Positions 43,966-53,569 of a DNA stretch of 64,000 nucleotides are shown in pieces. Numbering within the stretch: position 1 is the first letter of the stretch; the number at the start of each line of letters is the position of its first letter. Source of the DNA: Novosphingobium terrae. Its GTDB lineage: Bacteria; Pseudomonadota; Alphaproteobacteria; Sphingomonadales; Sphingomonadaceae. The notes below the pieces were generated by a model. It did not search any database, was not told the DNA's origin, and saw nothing but the letters and a program-made list of their open reading frames with translations. The stretch lies in assembly GCF_017163935.1 (NCBI RefSeq), contig NZ_JABVZR010000002.1, positions 930,001 to 994,000 of the forward strand, in the 5' to 3' direction. The translations under genes were made by a program, and so were the position numbers.

Positions 43966-45006
43966 TCATGCCGCCTGATTGGCCGCGCCATACAGCTTGC
44001 CGACCTTCTGCACGCCGGCCACCGAGGTGATCATCACATCGGGCCCATCGACCACGACGATCGCATCCTCCAGCCCGATGACCGAAACATGCGCGCCATC
44101 ACTCTCAACCAGAACGTTGCGGCATCCCACGAGTTCCGCCTTGCCGATCACGCTGTTGCCCGCCGCGTCACGATCACGCGCTTCCCACAAGGCATGCCAG
44201 TTGCCGATGTCGCTCCAGGCCATGGCGGCGGGGACGACGGCGGCGCGCTGGGTCTTTTCCATCACCGCGTAATCAATTGATTCGCTGGGCACCTGCGCGA
44301 AAAGCTCCGCATCCGGGTGGAAGCGGCGGCCATCCTCATGGCCTTGCGCCACGGCGGCGCGCACGGCCTGCGCAATATCGGGCCGATGGGCTTCCAGCTC
44401 GCGCAGATAGTCACCGGCGCGGAAGGCGAAGATGCCACCGTTCCAGCTGTAGGTGCCTTCGCTCAGGAACTGCATGGCGCGTTCCAGATCGGGCTTTTCC
44501 ACGAAACGATCAACCTTGTAGCCGCCCGTGCCCACGATCCCTTCGCCCTGCTTCACATAGCCAAAGCCGGTTTCCGGCGCCGTGGCCGCAATGCCGAAGG
44601 CCACCAGCCAGCCCTGTGTGGCAAGCGCCTCGGCGCGGCGAGCGGTTTCCACGAAAGCTTCGGGATTGCCGATATGGTGGTCGCTGGGGCAGACCAGCAT
44701 CACGCTGTCCTCAGGCACACGCAACGCGGCCAGAGCGATGGCCGCAGCCGTGTTGCGCGCGGCAGGCTCCACCACCACGCCGGCATCGGGCGCCAGAGCC
44801 AGCTGGCTTTCCACATGCTCCAGATGCGCCTTGCCGGTCACGATGATCGGCGCGGCGAAAATCTCGCGGTCGGCGGCGCGGTGCAGCGCAGCTTCAAACA
44901 GGGTGCGGTCCCCCACCAGCGGCAGGAAAGGCTTGGGCTTGGCTGCCCGACTGCGCGGCCACAACCGCGTCCCGCTTCCTCCGCACAGAACCACTGGGGT
45001 AATCAT
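43966..45006 (-). CDS. manC: Mannose-1-phosphate guanylyltransferase
   Basis: A 346-residue single-domain enzyme that makes GDP-mannose from mannose-1-phosphate and GTP. The nucleotide-binding signature is LCGGSGTRLWPRSRAAKPKP; CPSDHHIG, FGYVKQGEG, the sugar-binding FVEKPD and SWNGGIFAF follow in the correct order. It lacks the C-terminal isomerase domain of the AlgA type, which fits the separate manA gene directly downstream (13 bases). GDP-mannose probably feeds the exopolysaccharide locus. Confidence 0.93.
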   Translation of the reverse strand: MITPVVLCGGSGTRLWPRSRAAKPKPFLPLVGDRTLFEAALHRAADREIFAAPIIVTGKAHLEHVESQLALAPDAGVVVEPAARNTAAAIALAALRVPEDSVMLVCPSDHHIGNPEAFVETARRAEALATQGWLVAFGIAATAPETGFGYVKQGEGIVGTGGYKVDRFVEKPDLERAMQFLSEGTYSWNGGIFAFRAGDYLRELEAHRPDIAQAVRAAVAQGHEDGRRFHPDAELFAQVPSESIDYAVMEKTQRAAVVPAAMAWSDIGNWHALWEARDRDAAGNSVIGKAELVGCRNVLVESDGAHVSVIGLEDAIVVVDGPDVMITSVAGVQKVGKLYGAANQAA

Positions 45007-45648
45007 CTCAATCAGCTCCCTAAAACCGAAGTCAACCGATCACAAATATCACCGCTTGCAACGCAATCAATGCGAAACATCGTCTTAAACAGGTCGATGA
45101 AATTTCCTGAATAATGAGCTCTTATTCACCCCGATCATCTTGTCCTGAAAATCAGTAAATGAAATTTCAACGTACTAACTTATCGACATATTATCAGACA
45201 AACCTAAACGAAGTAAAGTTTCCGTTATTTTTAAAATAGTTATGGAATATAAATCCATAACAGAATAAAAAATACCCCACTTCATTCAACGCCCGCTACC
45301 CGCGGCAAATTAAAGATCGCCGTGGAGAGAGATAAAAAACGGTCGATAGATAAAAAATTCAAACCATTCACAAATGTTAATGCCTGAAATAAACTTCACC
45401 CTAAAACGCCAACGAGATTCACAATAAAAAATTACATCAAAAATTTATGCGCCTCATCTATTAGATTCGGAAATGATATTAATATCTTACGTATTTCTAT
45501 AAAATCTATAATTAATTTTTAAATTATATGAGAAATACGAGGAATTTTGATTTCCAGACTTAAAGTAAAATAATAACATTTAATGCGTTGATAAGAAATA
45601 TGGAATATGATGGCGCAAACTGGCTCATCAGAACAGAGAATATTCTAT
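45007..45648. other. AT-rich intergenic region, no gene seen
   Basis: About 640 bases of strongly AT-rich DNA between the manC promoter side and the pilin remnant. No frame is supported. Confidence 0.4.
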
Positions 45649-45835
45649 ATGCCCCAAAAGAGATTCAGATACTATCTCTCTCGCTGACGCAGATGGCGCC
45701 ACCGCCATAGAATATGGGTTACTACTTGCATTCGTGGCCATTGTCATCTCAGCCTCGATAGGAAGCATTGGTAGTCAAATTTCTACGAATTTTAATGGGA
45801 TATCAAAATCATGGATCATCAATCCTGCAGCGTGA
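45649..45835 (+). pseudogene. Flp-type pilin remnant, frameshifted
   Basis: A frame without its own start reads ADADGATAIEYGLLLAFVAI followed by VISASIGSIGSQISTNFNGI, the very typical GATAIEYG cleavage/assembly motif and hydrophobic helix of Flp/Fap (type IVb) pilins. A short basic leader MPQKRFRYYLSR begins at the ATG at 45649 in another frame. Joining needs one frameshift near 45685. Flp pilins form tight-adherence fibres; no tad genes are in the window. So this is most likely an orphan, broken pilin gene. Confidence 0.6.
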
Positions 45836-46091
45836 ATTAACGCAATCGAAGATACCATTGATATTATCTACAAAACTATAAATTTCGAAATAATACCCCT
45901 AAGGGACCTTATTTTCTCCGAGAATACAAAATGCACGATTTTTATGAAACATTAATTCTATAAACCAATATCTTTCACATTTGCATTCTCTTGATACTTG
46001 ACCTAGCCGTGATTACAATTCCCTAGAAAAACCTTCAGTCAAGAAGATCGGACGCTTCGAGAGAAAAAGCCAACGCCTTTGGGATCGAACG

Positions 46092-47006
46092 CTAGCCTAG
46101 AGCACCGTAGCGATAGCTAGGGCTTGGGCTATAGGGACCGTATTCGAGCTCAAGAATGAGCCGAGGATTGGAACAAGCTACCGATCCAGTATGGAAAACA
46201 AAAGGGTCCTCGGAAAATCCGCTTCCGGCAGGTCCAGTAATCAATCTAAAACGTTCAACCCCAAAAAACGCTTCAAGATCCGCGCGCTCCTTGCCGTGAA
46301 ACGGTGTATACTGATGCCGTAGACTGCGCCGACGGTGACTACCCCTGACATAGACATGCGGTCCAGATTGTTCATCTACATCAGTAATATAGAAAAAGAA
46401 TTTTAGCGTACGCCAGTCATTAAGGTCAAAATGAAACCGATTCTGTGCAGCACGTCGCAGATCGCTATCGTCGAAACGCTGGGCGGGAAAACTCCACCAC
46501 AATCTAACTCGAATATTTTTTGCCTCTTGGCCAATGTAATTTCTTGCTGCAGACATAAGTCGCGGATCAGAAAGCAAATTGCGTATAGCATCGCAATTTT
46601 CAACAGATGAAAAATAATATCCTGCCAAAATATCCTTGGATCTTATATTGTTTAATATAGCAAAATCTCTCGCCAAAAAACCTTCCTTTTCATCGTAACT
46701 TACATAGCATTTGTTTGTTTCCGCAAAGCAACGTATCTCATCAAGAGTTTCTGATGCGAGAACGAAACCTTCGCAAACACCATCCTTATTTAAGCGGTCG
46801 CTCACCTCGCTTGCATCAGGTGAAGCAACTCGCCCACTTGCTGGCAAACTGGTGATTGGCTGATTTCTCGTACGCAACCGCCGTTCGATCCAGCGTGCCC
46901 ACTTCAGACGGCCAAACAAGAGCAAAATTAGCCATGACGGCCGCTCAAACACGTAGGTCGCGTATGAGGGAACTCTGACAGCAATGCGTCTAAGTGAGGC
47001 AGACAT
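46092..47006 (-). CDS. Phytanoyl-CoA dioxygenase (PhyH)-like protein
   Basis: A 304-residue protein of the Fe(II)/2-oxoglutarate oxygenase fold. The iron triad is visible as His192 and Asp194 (RFHFDLNDWRTLKFFFYITD) and His272 (FVFHTGSVACSNPR), and Arg282 could hold 2-oxoglutarate. VDEQSGPHVYVRGSH is typical of PhyH proteins. Residues 1-50 are basic with a hydrophobic stretch (SWLILLLFG), perhaps a membrane contact. GAGGA is six bases before the ATG. It lies alone at the edge of the exopolysaccharide locus, so hydroxylation of a sugar or lipid precursor is possible but unproven. Confidence 0.72.
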   Translation of the reverse strand: MSASLRRIAVRVPSYATYVFERPSWLILLLFGRLKWARWIERRLRTRNQPITSLPASGRVASPDASEVSDRLNKDGVCEGFVLASETLDEIRCFAETNKCYVSYDEKEGFLARDFAILNNIRSKDILAGYYFSSVENCDAIRNLLSDPRLMSAARNYIGQEAKNIRVRLWWSFPAQRFDDSDLRRAAQNRFHFDLNDWRTLKFFFYITDVDEQSGPHVYVRGSHRRRSLRHQYTPFHGKERADLEAFFGVERFRLITGPAGSGFSEDPFVFHTGSVACSNPRLILELEYGPYSPSPSYRYGALG

Positions 47007-47426
47007 CAGAAATCCTCATTGATATATGTATTTTTTAGCCGCTCCGTTTAATCGCGTCAATCATTGGTTAACAAGGACCAATACCAACTAAATCGAATTT
47101 AAACCAAATTGGAAATATCAATGATAAAATAAGAGGCGATTTGGATAATCTAAAATATGAATCACCAATCCACCTTATTGCGTAGGAATACTTTGGCAGT
47201 ATTTCACAGTTGATTGCGCTCAACAGGTATGAAATTTCGTACATGCCTCAGGACGACGCTAGCTGACGCATCAAATCACCCCCAAAGCTTAGCTTAGGTG
47301 CTTATCAAAAGTTCCGTATTCTGCATTTGGGGCTCAAAGTCAGATGATCATGTGATGTTTGCGGCCTTTTCCATTCGACGGGCCGGCAAAATCAATAACT
47401 GCCTTTTGAGTTTTGGAATGGTTTAG
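47007..47426. other. Intergenic region, no gene seen
   Basis: About 420 bases between the PhyH-like gene and the end of the wza-type operon; AT-rich near 47.1 kb. No supported frame. Confidence 0.4.
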
Positions 47427-47470
47427 GTGGCAAGGAGGGTTACACAGGAGAAGTGAGTTTTCCTTGCCAC
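47427..47470 (-). terminator. Terminator-like hairpin after the Wza-type gene
   Basis: GTGGCAAGGA (47427-47436) and TCCTTGCCAC (47461-47470) make a perfect ten-pair stem around 24 bases, beginning five bases after the stop of the export-protein gene on the minus strand. It probably ends the four-gene operon. Confidence 0.5.
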
Positions 47471-47475
47471 TCCGT

Positions 47476-48066
47476 TTAGAAGAAGCGTTCGCTAATTCGG
47501 ATGGTATCACCTGGCATGAGTGCGACAGGCCCGGCCTTGGCGTTGACGATGCTTTCGGTGGTTTCGCCTTGATGGCGCAGGAAGACCTTTTTCAGATTGG
47601 CGCGATAGGTAAATCCTCCGGCAGCAGCGATGGCTTGCTGCAGCGTGAGATCGATCGCAAACGGGTACTTTCCGGGCTTTTGAACTTCCCCAAAGATGTA
47701 GAATGGGCGATAATCGACGATTTCGGCGTTGACGCGCGGGTCCTTGATGTAGCCCCGCGCCAGTCGCTGCTCGATCGTGGTGGTGATGTCCTTGAGTGGA
47801 TGGCCGCTGGCAGGGACCTTACCGGCGAGAGGGAAATCGATCACGCCCTCATCGGTAACACTATACTCGCCTGTGATCCCATCCTCGCCATAGACGATGA
47901 TCCGGATGCGATCGCCTGATGAAAGCTTGTAATCGTCCAATGCGGCAGGCCCGCCAGCCGATTTCTCAGCTGCCGGCGCAGGCGCGCCAATTGCTGCCTG
48001 CGCACAAACCGTGGATGCCAAAATTGCCAGGGTGGCTTGAATGATGCATTTGCGCATGCGAGGCAT
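47476..48066 (-). CDS. Polysaccharide export protein (Wza/GumB-like)
   Basis: A 196-residue outer-membrane polysaccharide export protein. After a signal peptide comes the Poly_export domain (YKLSSGDRIRIIVYGEDGITGEYSV and GVIDFPLAGKV) and one SLBB domain (FYIFGEVQKPGKYPFAIDLT). It lacks the C-terminal amphipathic helix of E. coli Wza, as is usual for the short GumB type. I start at the ATG at 48066; the longer frame begins with TTG. Last gene of the operon with a GT2, a barrel protein and the Wzc-like kinase. Confidence 0.9.
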   Translation of the reverse strand: MPRMRKCIIQATLAILASTVCAQAAIGAPAPAAEKSAGGPAALDDYKLSSGDRIRIIVYGEDGITGEYSVTDEGVIDFPLAGKVPASGHPLKDITTTIEQRLARGYIKDPRVNAEIVDYRPFYIFGEVQKPGKYPFAIDLTLQQAIAAAGGFTYRANLKKVFLRHQGETTESIVNAKAGPVALMPGDTIRISERFF

Positions 48067-48113
48067 ATCAAATTCCAAAAAAGAACTACGATTCGGGTTT
48101 TTGACCTTGATGC

Positions 48114-49046
48114 TTAGCGTGCCGGTTTCATGCGTCGAAACGCTTCTTCAAGCAGCATCTTGATCAAAAATAGCGTAACTGGAAGGGATCGTGAGAAAGT
48201 TTTGGCGGCGGCAGCAACGTTGCGATGCTTGACCGCTTCAATCAGAAGACGCCATTGTAGCCGACTATCCACGCTCGAGTAGTGATTGTCGAGTGCCTTT
48301 CGCTGGGCGCTGCCCAGTTTTGGGATTTGGCCGAGTTGAATGTCGCAATCGCGCAACATCCGTAATGCCTCAATGGTATGAGATCCACTCAGCGAGGTAG
48401 GCCGTATTGTGTAAACATATCCAGCTGCCGGCACGAGGATCAGGCGCCCACCGAGCAGGAGCATCCGCGTGTATAGTTCGTAGTCCTCACCCAGCCAAAG
48501 GGCTTCATCAAAATGAAGCCCGTGCCGCGTGAGTAGATCTCTTCGAATCAAGGGCTTGATAAAACCAAGATCCCGGCGTGATTTCTGTCCATGGCTGATG
48601 TTGCCTTGAATGAAAGCCGCCGCGCTGAGTGTCTGTACCTGTGTGACAGGCGGCAGAAACATGGGGCGCTGTTCTTGCGCCGTTTCATCGCGCACAAGCA
48701 GGTCGTCAGCGATAAGGTCGGCATCATCGCTATGGCCCAGCAGCGTCGCAAGCCTACCGGGCAGCATGATGTCATCGGCATCAAGAACGGTGAACCATTC
48801 CGCGGAACCGTCTGCCAAGCCGCGATTGCGCGCGCGTGAAGGGCCTCCGTTGCGTTCTTGGCGCAGGATTCTCAGTCGCCCTGTGCCGTCATCGCTGGCT
48901 GCTGCCACCTGACAGGTCTCGTCGCTTGATGCATCATCGACAACCACGACGCTGGCTGCTTCGGGTTGCGCGAGCGCAGAGCGGATCGTTTCGCCTATTG
49001 TTGCAGCTGCATTATAGGCAGCGATGACAACATCGACCTTCGCCAT
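48114..49046 (-). CDS. Family 2 glycosyltransferase
   Basis: A GT-A-fold inverting transferase of 310 residues. VDVVIAAYNAAATIGETIRSAL starts the fold, VVVDDASSDET binds the nucleotide, VLDADDIMLPGRL is the DxD, and GEDYELYTRM holds the catalytic base. ATG 49085 overlaps the upstream stop (ATGA) and would add 13 residues, but GGAAGAG is well placed only for the ATG at 49046, so I prefer that one. It adds one sugar to the lipid-linked repeat. Same operon as the barrel and Wza-type genes. Confidence 0.9.
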   Translation of the reverse strand: MAKVDVVIAAYNAAATIGETIRSALAQPEAASVVVVDDASSDETCQVAAASDDGTGRLRILRQERNGGPSRARNRGLADGSAEWFTVLDADDIMLPGRLATLLGHSDDADLIADDLLVRDETAQEQRPMFLPPVTQVQTLSAAAFIQGNISHGQKSRRDLGFIKPLIRRDLLTRHGLHFDEALWLGEDYELYTRMLLLGGRLILVPAAGYVYTIRPTSLSGSHTIEALRMLRDCDIQLGQIPKLGSAQRKALDNHYSSVDSRLQWRLLIEAVKHRNVAAAAKTFSRSLPVTLFLIKMLLEEAFRRMKPAR

Positions 49047-49081
49047 GTGCGCAACTCTTCCGGCCGTTTTGTCGACTGCCC

Positions 49082-50359
49082 TCATAGCGTCAACGCCAGG
49101 CCAAGCGAGATAACGCTTCCTTCAACTGGCTGGTAAAGACCAGCGCTTCGATTGAAGTAGCGGTATTTCCCGGTGAGAGAAAACTGTCGGTTGAACCGGT
49201 AAATGGCTTGAAGAGTGGCTTCCTCTTCGTTGTTGGATCCGCCAATGCCGATTGCTGTAACCCGGGAAAAGCGGAAGCCTGGGGTAACGATCAATTGGCG
49301 CAGCAGCTCGTAGCTGGCGCGAATCTGTGCTGTTGAGCGCAAGTTGCCCGGACTGTTTAACGTGACCGAATTTTCGATGTCACGGTTGGCTGTCATCCGC
49401 ACAGAGAGCAAGCGCGTGGGCGTCCAGGCCATGTTCGCATAAAAAGAAACCCCGGATAGATCAGGGTATACAGGATTCTCATTGCTGCGATGCAAATAGC
49501 CAATTCTGATATCACCGACGAGCGAATGAGTAATTCTTAAACCAATACCACTCTCAAGACGATAACCGCTGGAGTTACGATCGCCGAAGACCGAGGTACG
49601 ATAGTCGATCGTGTCATATTGTCCGGCAAAGATCAGCGCAGTGCTATGCGTGAGATCGTAGCGCACGGTACCCTGGTACAGTACGCGCGTGTTGTCGAGA
49701 CCTGACTCATCAATCGTTCCTGCCGCCCCGAGCGCGTTGTCGTAGGACAGTTTCACGATTTGGACGCCGCCCTGTAAATTGAGCGCGCCCAACCGCGTTT
49801 TGGCCCGTATATTGCTGTCCAGCATCAAGAATTGGAGCGGATTGTATGTGAAGATGGTGTTGTCGACGCCAAGCCGATCTTCAGCCTGCTTATCGGCACG
49901 AAAGTTACCATCGATCGATGTATTGTTATTAACGTCATACCGGCCATTCAGGGCTGCGCCGTAAGTCTGGGTATTTTCGCTCGTGAGGCTGAAGTCGTTG
50001 CGTGCCTGCCCATAAGCAAGAAGCTCCAGCTTGTGCCGGCTCCAATTGGAAACAAGCTGTATGTCACCTCTTGCAATCGCATAGCCATCGCCCTTCTTGT
50101 TACTGGGCGTGCCAAGCGTGTTGTCCGTGTATGCTGTTTCCACGTTTAGCCGCGGATAGAGAAAGAAGCTGCCCAGGCGACCGCCAACAGGAGTGAAGTC
50201 TGACTGACTACGGGTCAGAACATCATCGGCGGTCGGATCGGGACTGACAGGTTGGTAAGGCTCGGCAATTTGCGCAAAAGCAGGTGGCGCCAGAGCTATG
50301 ACAGCTGCAGCACTCACTACGCCCATCGACAGGTGGTACTTAGATCTCTGCAGTGTCAC
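49082..50359 (-). CDS. Outer-membrane beta-barrel protein of the EPS locus (BBP2-like)
   Basis: A 425-residue protein with a signal peptide (to about residue 29, AFAQ) and then mainly alternating beta strands (LNVETAYTDNTLGTPSN, FSLTSENTQTYGAALNGRYD, and SLTGKYRYFNRSAGLY near the end) as in the putative beta-barrel porin 2 family. Such proteins occur next to polysaccharide export genes in sphingomonads and rhizobia, and probably help the polymer across or anchor it in the outer membrane. The order barrel, GT2, Wza points to a joint export role. Confidence 0.82.
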   Translation of the reverse strand: MTLQRSKYHLSMGVVSAAAVIALAPPAFAQIAEPYQPVSPDPTADDVLTRSQSDFTPVGGRLGSFFLYPRLNVETAYTDNTLGTPSNKKGDGYAIARGDIQLVSNWSRHKLELLAYGQARNDFSLTSENTQTYGAALNGRYDVNNNTSIDGNFRADKQAEDRLGVDNTIFTYNPLQFLMLDSNIRAKTRLGALNLQGGVQIVKLSYDNALGAAGTIDESGLDNTRVLYQGTVRYDLTHSTALIFAGQYDTIDYRTSVFGDRNSSGYRLESGIGLRITHSLVGDIRIGYLHRSNENPVYPDLSGVSFYANMAWTPTRLLSVRMTANRDIENSVTLNSPGNLRSTAQIRASYELLRQLIVTPGFRFSRVTAIGIGGSNNEEEATLQAIYRFNRQFSLTGKYRYFNRSAGLYQPVEGSVISLGLALTL

Positions 50360-50484
50360 CCCTTGCGCCCCTTTTCCACTTTAGAGGGCAGCCTGCCCTT
50401 GTGATCTGCGTTTCGCCCTGATGGACCTCATTCACGCCATCCCAATGACCGCCATATCAGTCTGGTCGATGATAAGGCGCGATG

Positions 50485-52674
50485 TCAGTTCACGTAATAA
50501 CCGGCAAACTTCTTGTGATAGCTGTATATATCCTCGGGTCCGGTGCTGGCGAATTTGCTGACATCGACGCGCGACAAGGCAAGGCCCCGCACCCGAGCGC
50601 CAGCGTTCAAAAGCAGTTGTATTGCAGCATCGACGGCTTTGCGCGAAGTCGCGCGCCAGCGCGTCACGATCAGCACAGAATCCGCCGTGACCGCCAGGTC
50701 ACGGGTCTCGGCCAGTGCGAGCACTGGCGCGGTATCGAGCAGGATCACGTCAAAATGAGCCCGCAGATCTTCAAGCATGCGATCAATATTGGCGCGGGTC
50801 ATGATATCATGACCCGCATCAGCTGCGATCGTGGTACCAAGCACTGACAAGTTCGTGAACCGATCCTGGACGATTGCTTCGGTGATCGACACTTTTCCCG
50901 CAAAATAGTCGAGCAAACCACGAGAATCTGGGGGAAGAAGCGCGTCGCTTGCGGAGCGGCGCCGAATGTCGCAATCAACCAGAACCGTACGGATTTCTGA
51001 ACCCACAAAGGTTCGCGCAAGACAGATCGACGTCGTCGATTTGCCCTCGCGTGGCAGCGCAGAGGTAATCGCAACAACACGCGGGCCTGAGTTGCTGCGA
51101 AGCATCAGGATAGCACGCAAGCTCCGGAATGCTTCGGCAAACGCCGAATTGGGATGGTCGATGATGTAGTCCTGCGGCGACTGAGGCACGCGCACATTGC
51201 CCAGGGTCGACTTGAGTTCAGGCACAGAGCCGGCGTAGCGGACCCGCAGCCGACGCTCGACATCGGCTTTGGTGCTCACCCCGCTATCAAGATATTCGGC
51301 AAAGAATACACCCGCGATGCCCAAACCTACCCCTGCAAGGAGTGCGCTCAACACCGCGAGCGGAATATTTGGCGAAGTCGGCACAGTGGGGACAGGAGAC
51401 AGAGCGCTGATGCGAGCATCAGGAGAGTTGAGCCCTTTGCGCGAAATGATCTCATTCGAACGATTGAGATAGGCTGCGTAAATCGCACTGGCGCCTTCGG
51501 CCTTGCGCTGAAGCTCGAGCAATTCGATCTGCGAAACGCTGTTGGATGCGAGCTTGCCACTGGCAGCCGCCTGGCTCTGTGTCAGCGAAGCCAGACGCGA
51601 TTCAGCGATCTGGGCTTCACCGTTCAGGCTTGAAACGATGCGCTGCAGTTCACGGCTGATCTGCGTCCGGATATCAGCCAATTCCTTTTGGGTGCGAATA
51701 ACTTCCGGATAGAGTTCGCCATAATGCGCTGAAAGGTCGGCGAGGCGACGGCTCGCTTCCGCTTCTTTGCTTCGCAGTTCAGAAATCGTCGGCGATTGCA
51801 GTGCAGTCTGCAGATTTTGGCCATCACTTTGCCCGGCCAATGCGCGCGCGGAATTGAGGCGGCCCCGCTTCTCGGCATAATCTGCCCGTGCCTTGGCGAT
51901 TTCCTCGTTGAGCGAAGAAACTTCCTGCTCCGCCATGGTCGCGCCTTCAGCGCTCATAAGCCCATGCTCGACTTTGTAGCGCTGTACAGCTGCATCCGCG
52001 GACACCGCATCCTTGCGCAGCTCATCAAGCTTGCTCTGCAAGAAAGCCCCCGTGGCATCAGAAGCGTGATTCTTCTCGTCGAGTCCTGCTGCAATATACT
52101 GGCGGACATATTCATTCGCGATCCGCGAAGCGAGCACCGGATCCTTGGATTTTGCCGCGACGGTAATCACGAAGGTCAAGCCGGTCCGCTGGATCAGCAT
52201 GTGCTTGAGCAGCGTCTCCGCGAGCGGATTTTTGCTCGGGATCGCGTGATTGTAATCCATTGATTGGGTGGTGCGATATTCCGGATACTGCTCGAGATGC
52301 AGCGCTTGAGCAACGCGGCCGGCCATCGTCGTCGAAGTGAGGATCTGGACCTCGGTGTCCACCTCGTCATTGGCAGGCCGTGCATCTGGAGCCGCTGCGA
52401 TATTGCGGTTGCTGGTAATCACATCTGTCTTGCGCGGCTCGATGACGATCGAGGCTTCAGCGGTATAACGCGGATGCACCAACACCAGATAAAGGCCAAG
52501 CAGGATTGCCGCAGCGCACAATGGGGCTATGAACCACCACAGGCGTCGCTGGAAGATCGCGACAATCGCTGTAGGATCCGGAAAGGTCGACCCGCTGCCA
52601 GAATCATGCTGGGAAGATTGCTCGGCACCGTCAATCGATTGTGAAACCACAATATTAACCTTTTCTAGCGCCAT
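50485..52674 (-). CDS. Wzc/GumC-type polysaccharide copolymerase with tyrosine-kinase domain
   Basis: A 729-residue inner-membrane protein that joins chain-length control and kinase in one chain. A Wzz domain with helices at about 45-65 and 425-445 encloses a long periplasmic coiled coil. The cytoplasmic BY-kinase follows: Walker A TSALPREGKSTTS, A-prime VLVDCDIRR and Walker B VILLDTAPVL. The end YSYHKKFAGYYVN is the tyrosine cluster for autophosphorylation. It sets polymer length together with the Wza-type protein. The frame begins at ATG 52674 with a weak ribosome site. Confidence 0.92.
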   Translation of the reverse strand: MALEKVNIVVSQSIDGAEQSSQHDSGSGSTFPDPTAIVAIFQRRLWWFIAPLCAAAILLGLYLVLVHPRYTAEASIVIEPRKTDVITSNRNIAAAPDARPANDEVDTEVQILTSTTMAGRVAQALHLEQYPEYRTTQSMDYNHAIPSKNPLAETLLKHMLIQRTGLTFVITVAAKSKDPVLASRIANEYVRQYIAAGLDEKNHASDATGAFLQSKLDELRKDAVSADAAVQRYKVEHGLMSAEGATMAEQEVSSLNEEIAKARADYAEKRGRLNSARALAGQSDGQNLQTALQSPTISELRSKEAEASRRLADLSAHYGELYPEVIRTQKELADIRTQISRELQRIVSSLNGEAQIAESRLASLTQSQAAASGKLASNSVSQIELLELQRKAEGASAIYAAYLNRSNEIISRKGLNSPDARISALSPVPTVPTSPNIPLAVLSALLAGVGLGIAGVFFAEYLDSGVSTKADVERRLRVRYAGSVPELKSTLGNVRVPQSPQDYIIDHPNSAFAEAFRSLRAILMLRSNSGPRVVAITSALPREGKSTTSICLARTFVGSEIRTVLVDCDIRRRSASDALLPPDSRGLLDYFAGKVSITEAIVQDRFTNLSVLGTTIAADAGHDIMTRANIDRMLEDLRAHFDVILLDTAPVLALAETRDLAVTADSVLIVTRWRATSRKAVDAAIQLLLNAGARVRGLALSRVDVSKFASTGPEDIYSYHKKFAGYYVN

Positions 52675-52809
52675 GTAGCTGGCTGTAGATGGGCCGTGAT
52701 GACACCACCCAACCCCACTAAAGGTCTTTGCAGTCCGCTGCCGTTAAGGCAATTGATTTATGAGTTTCTCAAAGGCGCATTGTTCAAAAACGGTACAACG
52801 AGGACTGCG

Positions 52810-53187
52810 ATGCAACATCTCAATGAGAGCAATAAAATTACTTTTGACGGCACAGTCGGCTATCTCGTCCACGACCTGAACGATGCTGCCGTAGCACGCA
52901 GAGTCGATCTCCTTACCCAGGGAGGCGCAAAAGTCCGGATCGGCGGCTTCAGGCGCCGCCCAGCTCCAGACAAAATCGGTGCCGCAAATCCCATCGTAGA
53001 TCTCGGCGTCACAAAAGACATGCGTCTTGGCCAGCGCATACTCGCGATCATCCGAAACATCGCACGCTCAAAACAAGCACGACACGTCACCCAAAACGCC
53101 GACGTCATTATCGCGCGCATTGGCCTCCTGACCAATTCAACGAGAGAGCCAAACCTCCTCGAAGGAAACCTCGGCTCGGTTCATTGA
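52810..53187 (+). pseudogene. Truncated glycosyltransferase (N-terminal fragment)
   Basis: The start reads VGYLVHDLNDAAVARRVDLL followed by TQGGAKVRIGGFRRRPAPDK, the N-terminal half-fold of family 4 glycosyltransferases of sphingomonads, through DMRLGQRILAIIRNIARSKQ and NADVIIARIGLL. It ends after 125 residues, where full-length relatives go on for 250 more with the nucleotide-sugar domain. The tail NSTREPNLLEGNLGSVH looks foreign. It is a remnant of a glycosyltransferase gene from the EPS locus, divergent from the Wzc-like gene. Confidence 0.6.
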
Positions 53188-53569
53188 CCAACATCCCCCC
53201 CTGCCCCGCAGGCAAACTTCGCTTGACCGTTACGACGATTAAACTTTGCATATAACAGGAGTTGGATTTTCCCGGCTCAGTGAATTTGCAGCATCAACTG
53301 CCCGAGAGAAAGTCTCGGTACAAACTACGAACCGCCTCTGCCGGCCATCAGTGGCACCTCCACGTTCCCCAACTCTTGGCGCGCCTGACCCAAGCTCTCA
53401 CCGACAAGGAGGTAGGCCAACAAAGGCTCAATCGCGACCAGCAGCAAATCATCGACATCCCAATACGGCAGATGCCCGAAACCCGGGAAAGTCGCATTGT
53501 CAGAGAGAAGAGGTCGGCCCAACGTTCAAGGTAAACGCGCGATCGTAGAAAACAACGGCCAGCGCATGC
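53188..53569. other. Intergenic region, possible gene remnant
   Basis: About 380 bases between the truncated glycosyltransferase and the end of the polymerase gene. Short frames on both strands overlap, none with a ribosome site. It may hold debris of the lost glycosyltransferase half, but I cannot show this. Confidence 0.35.
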
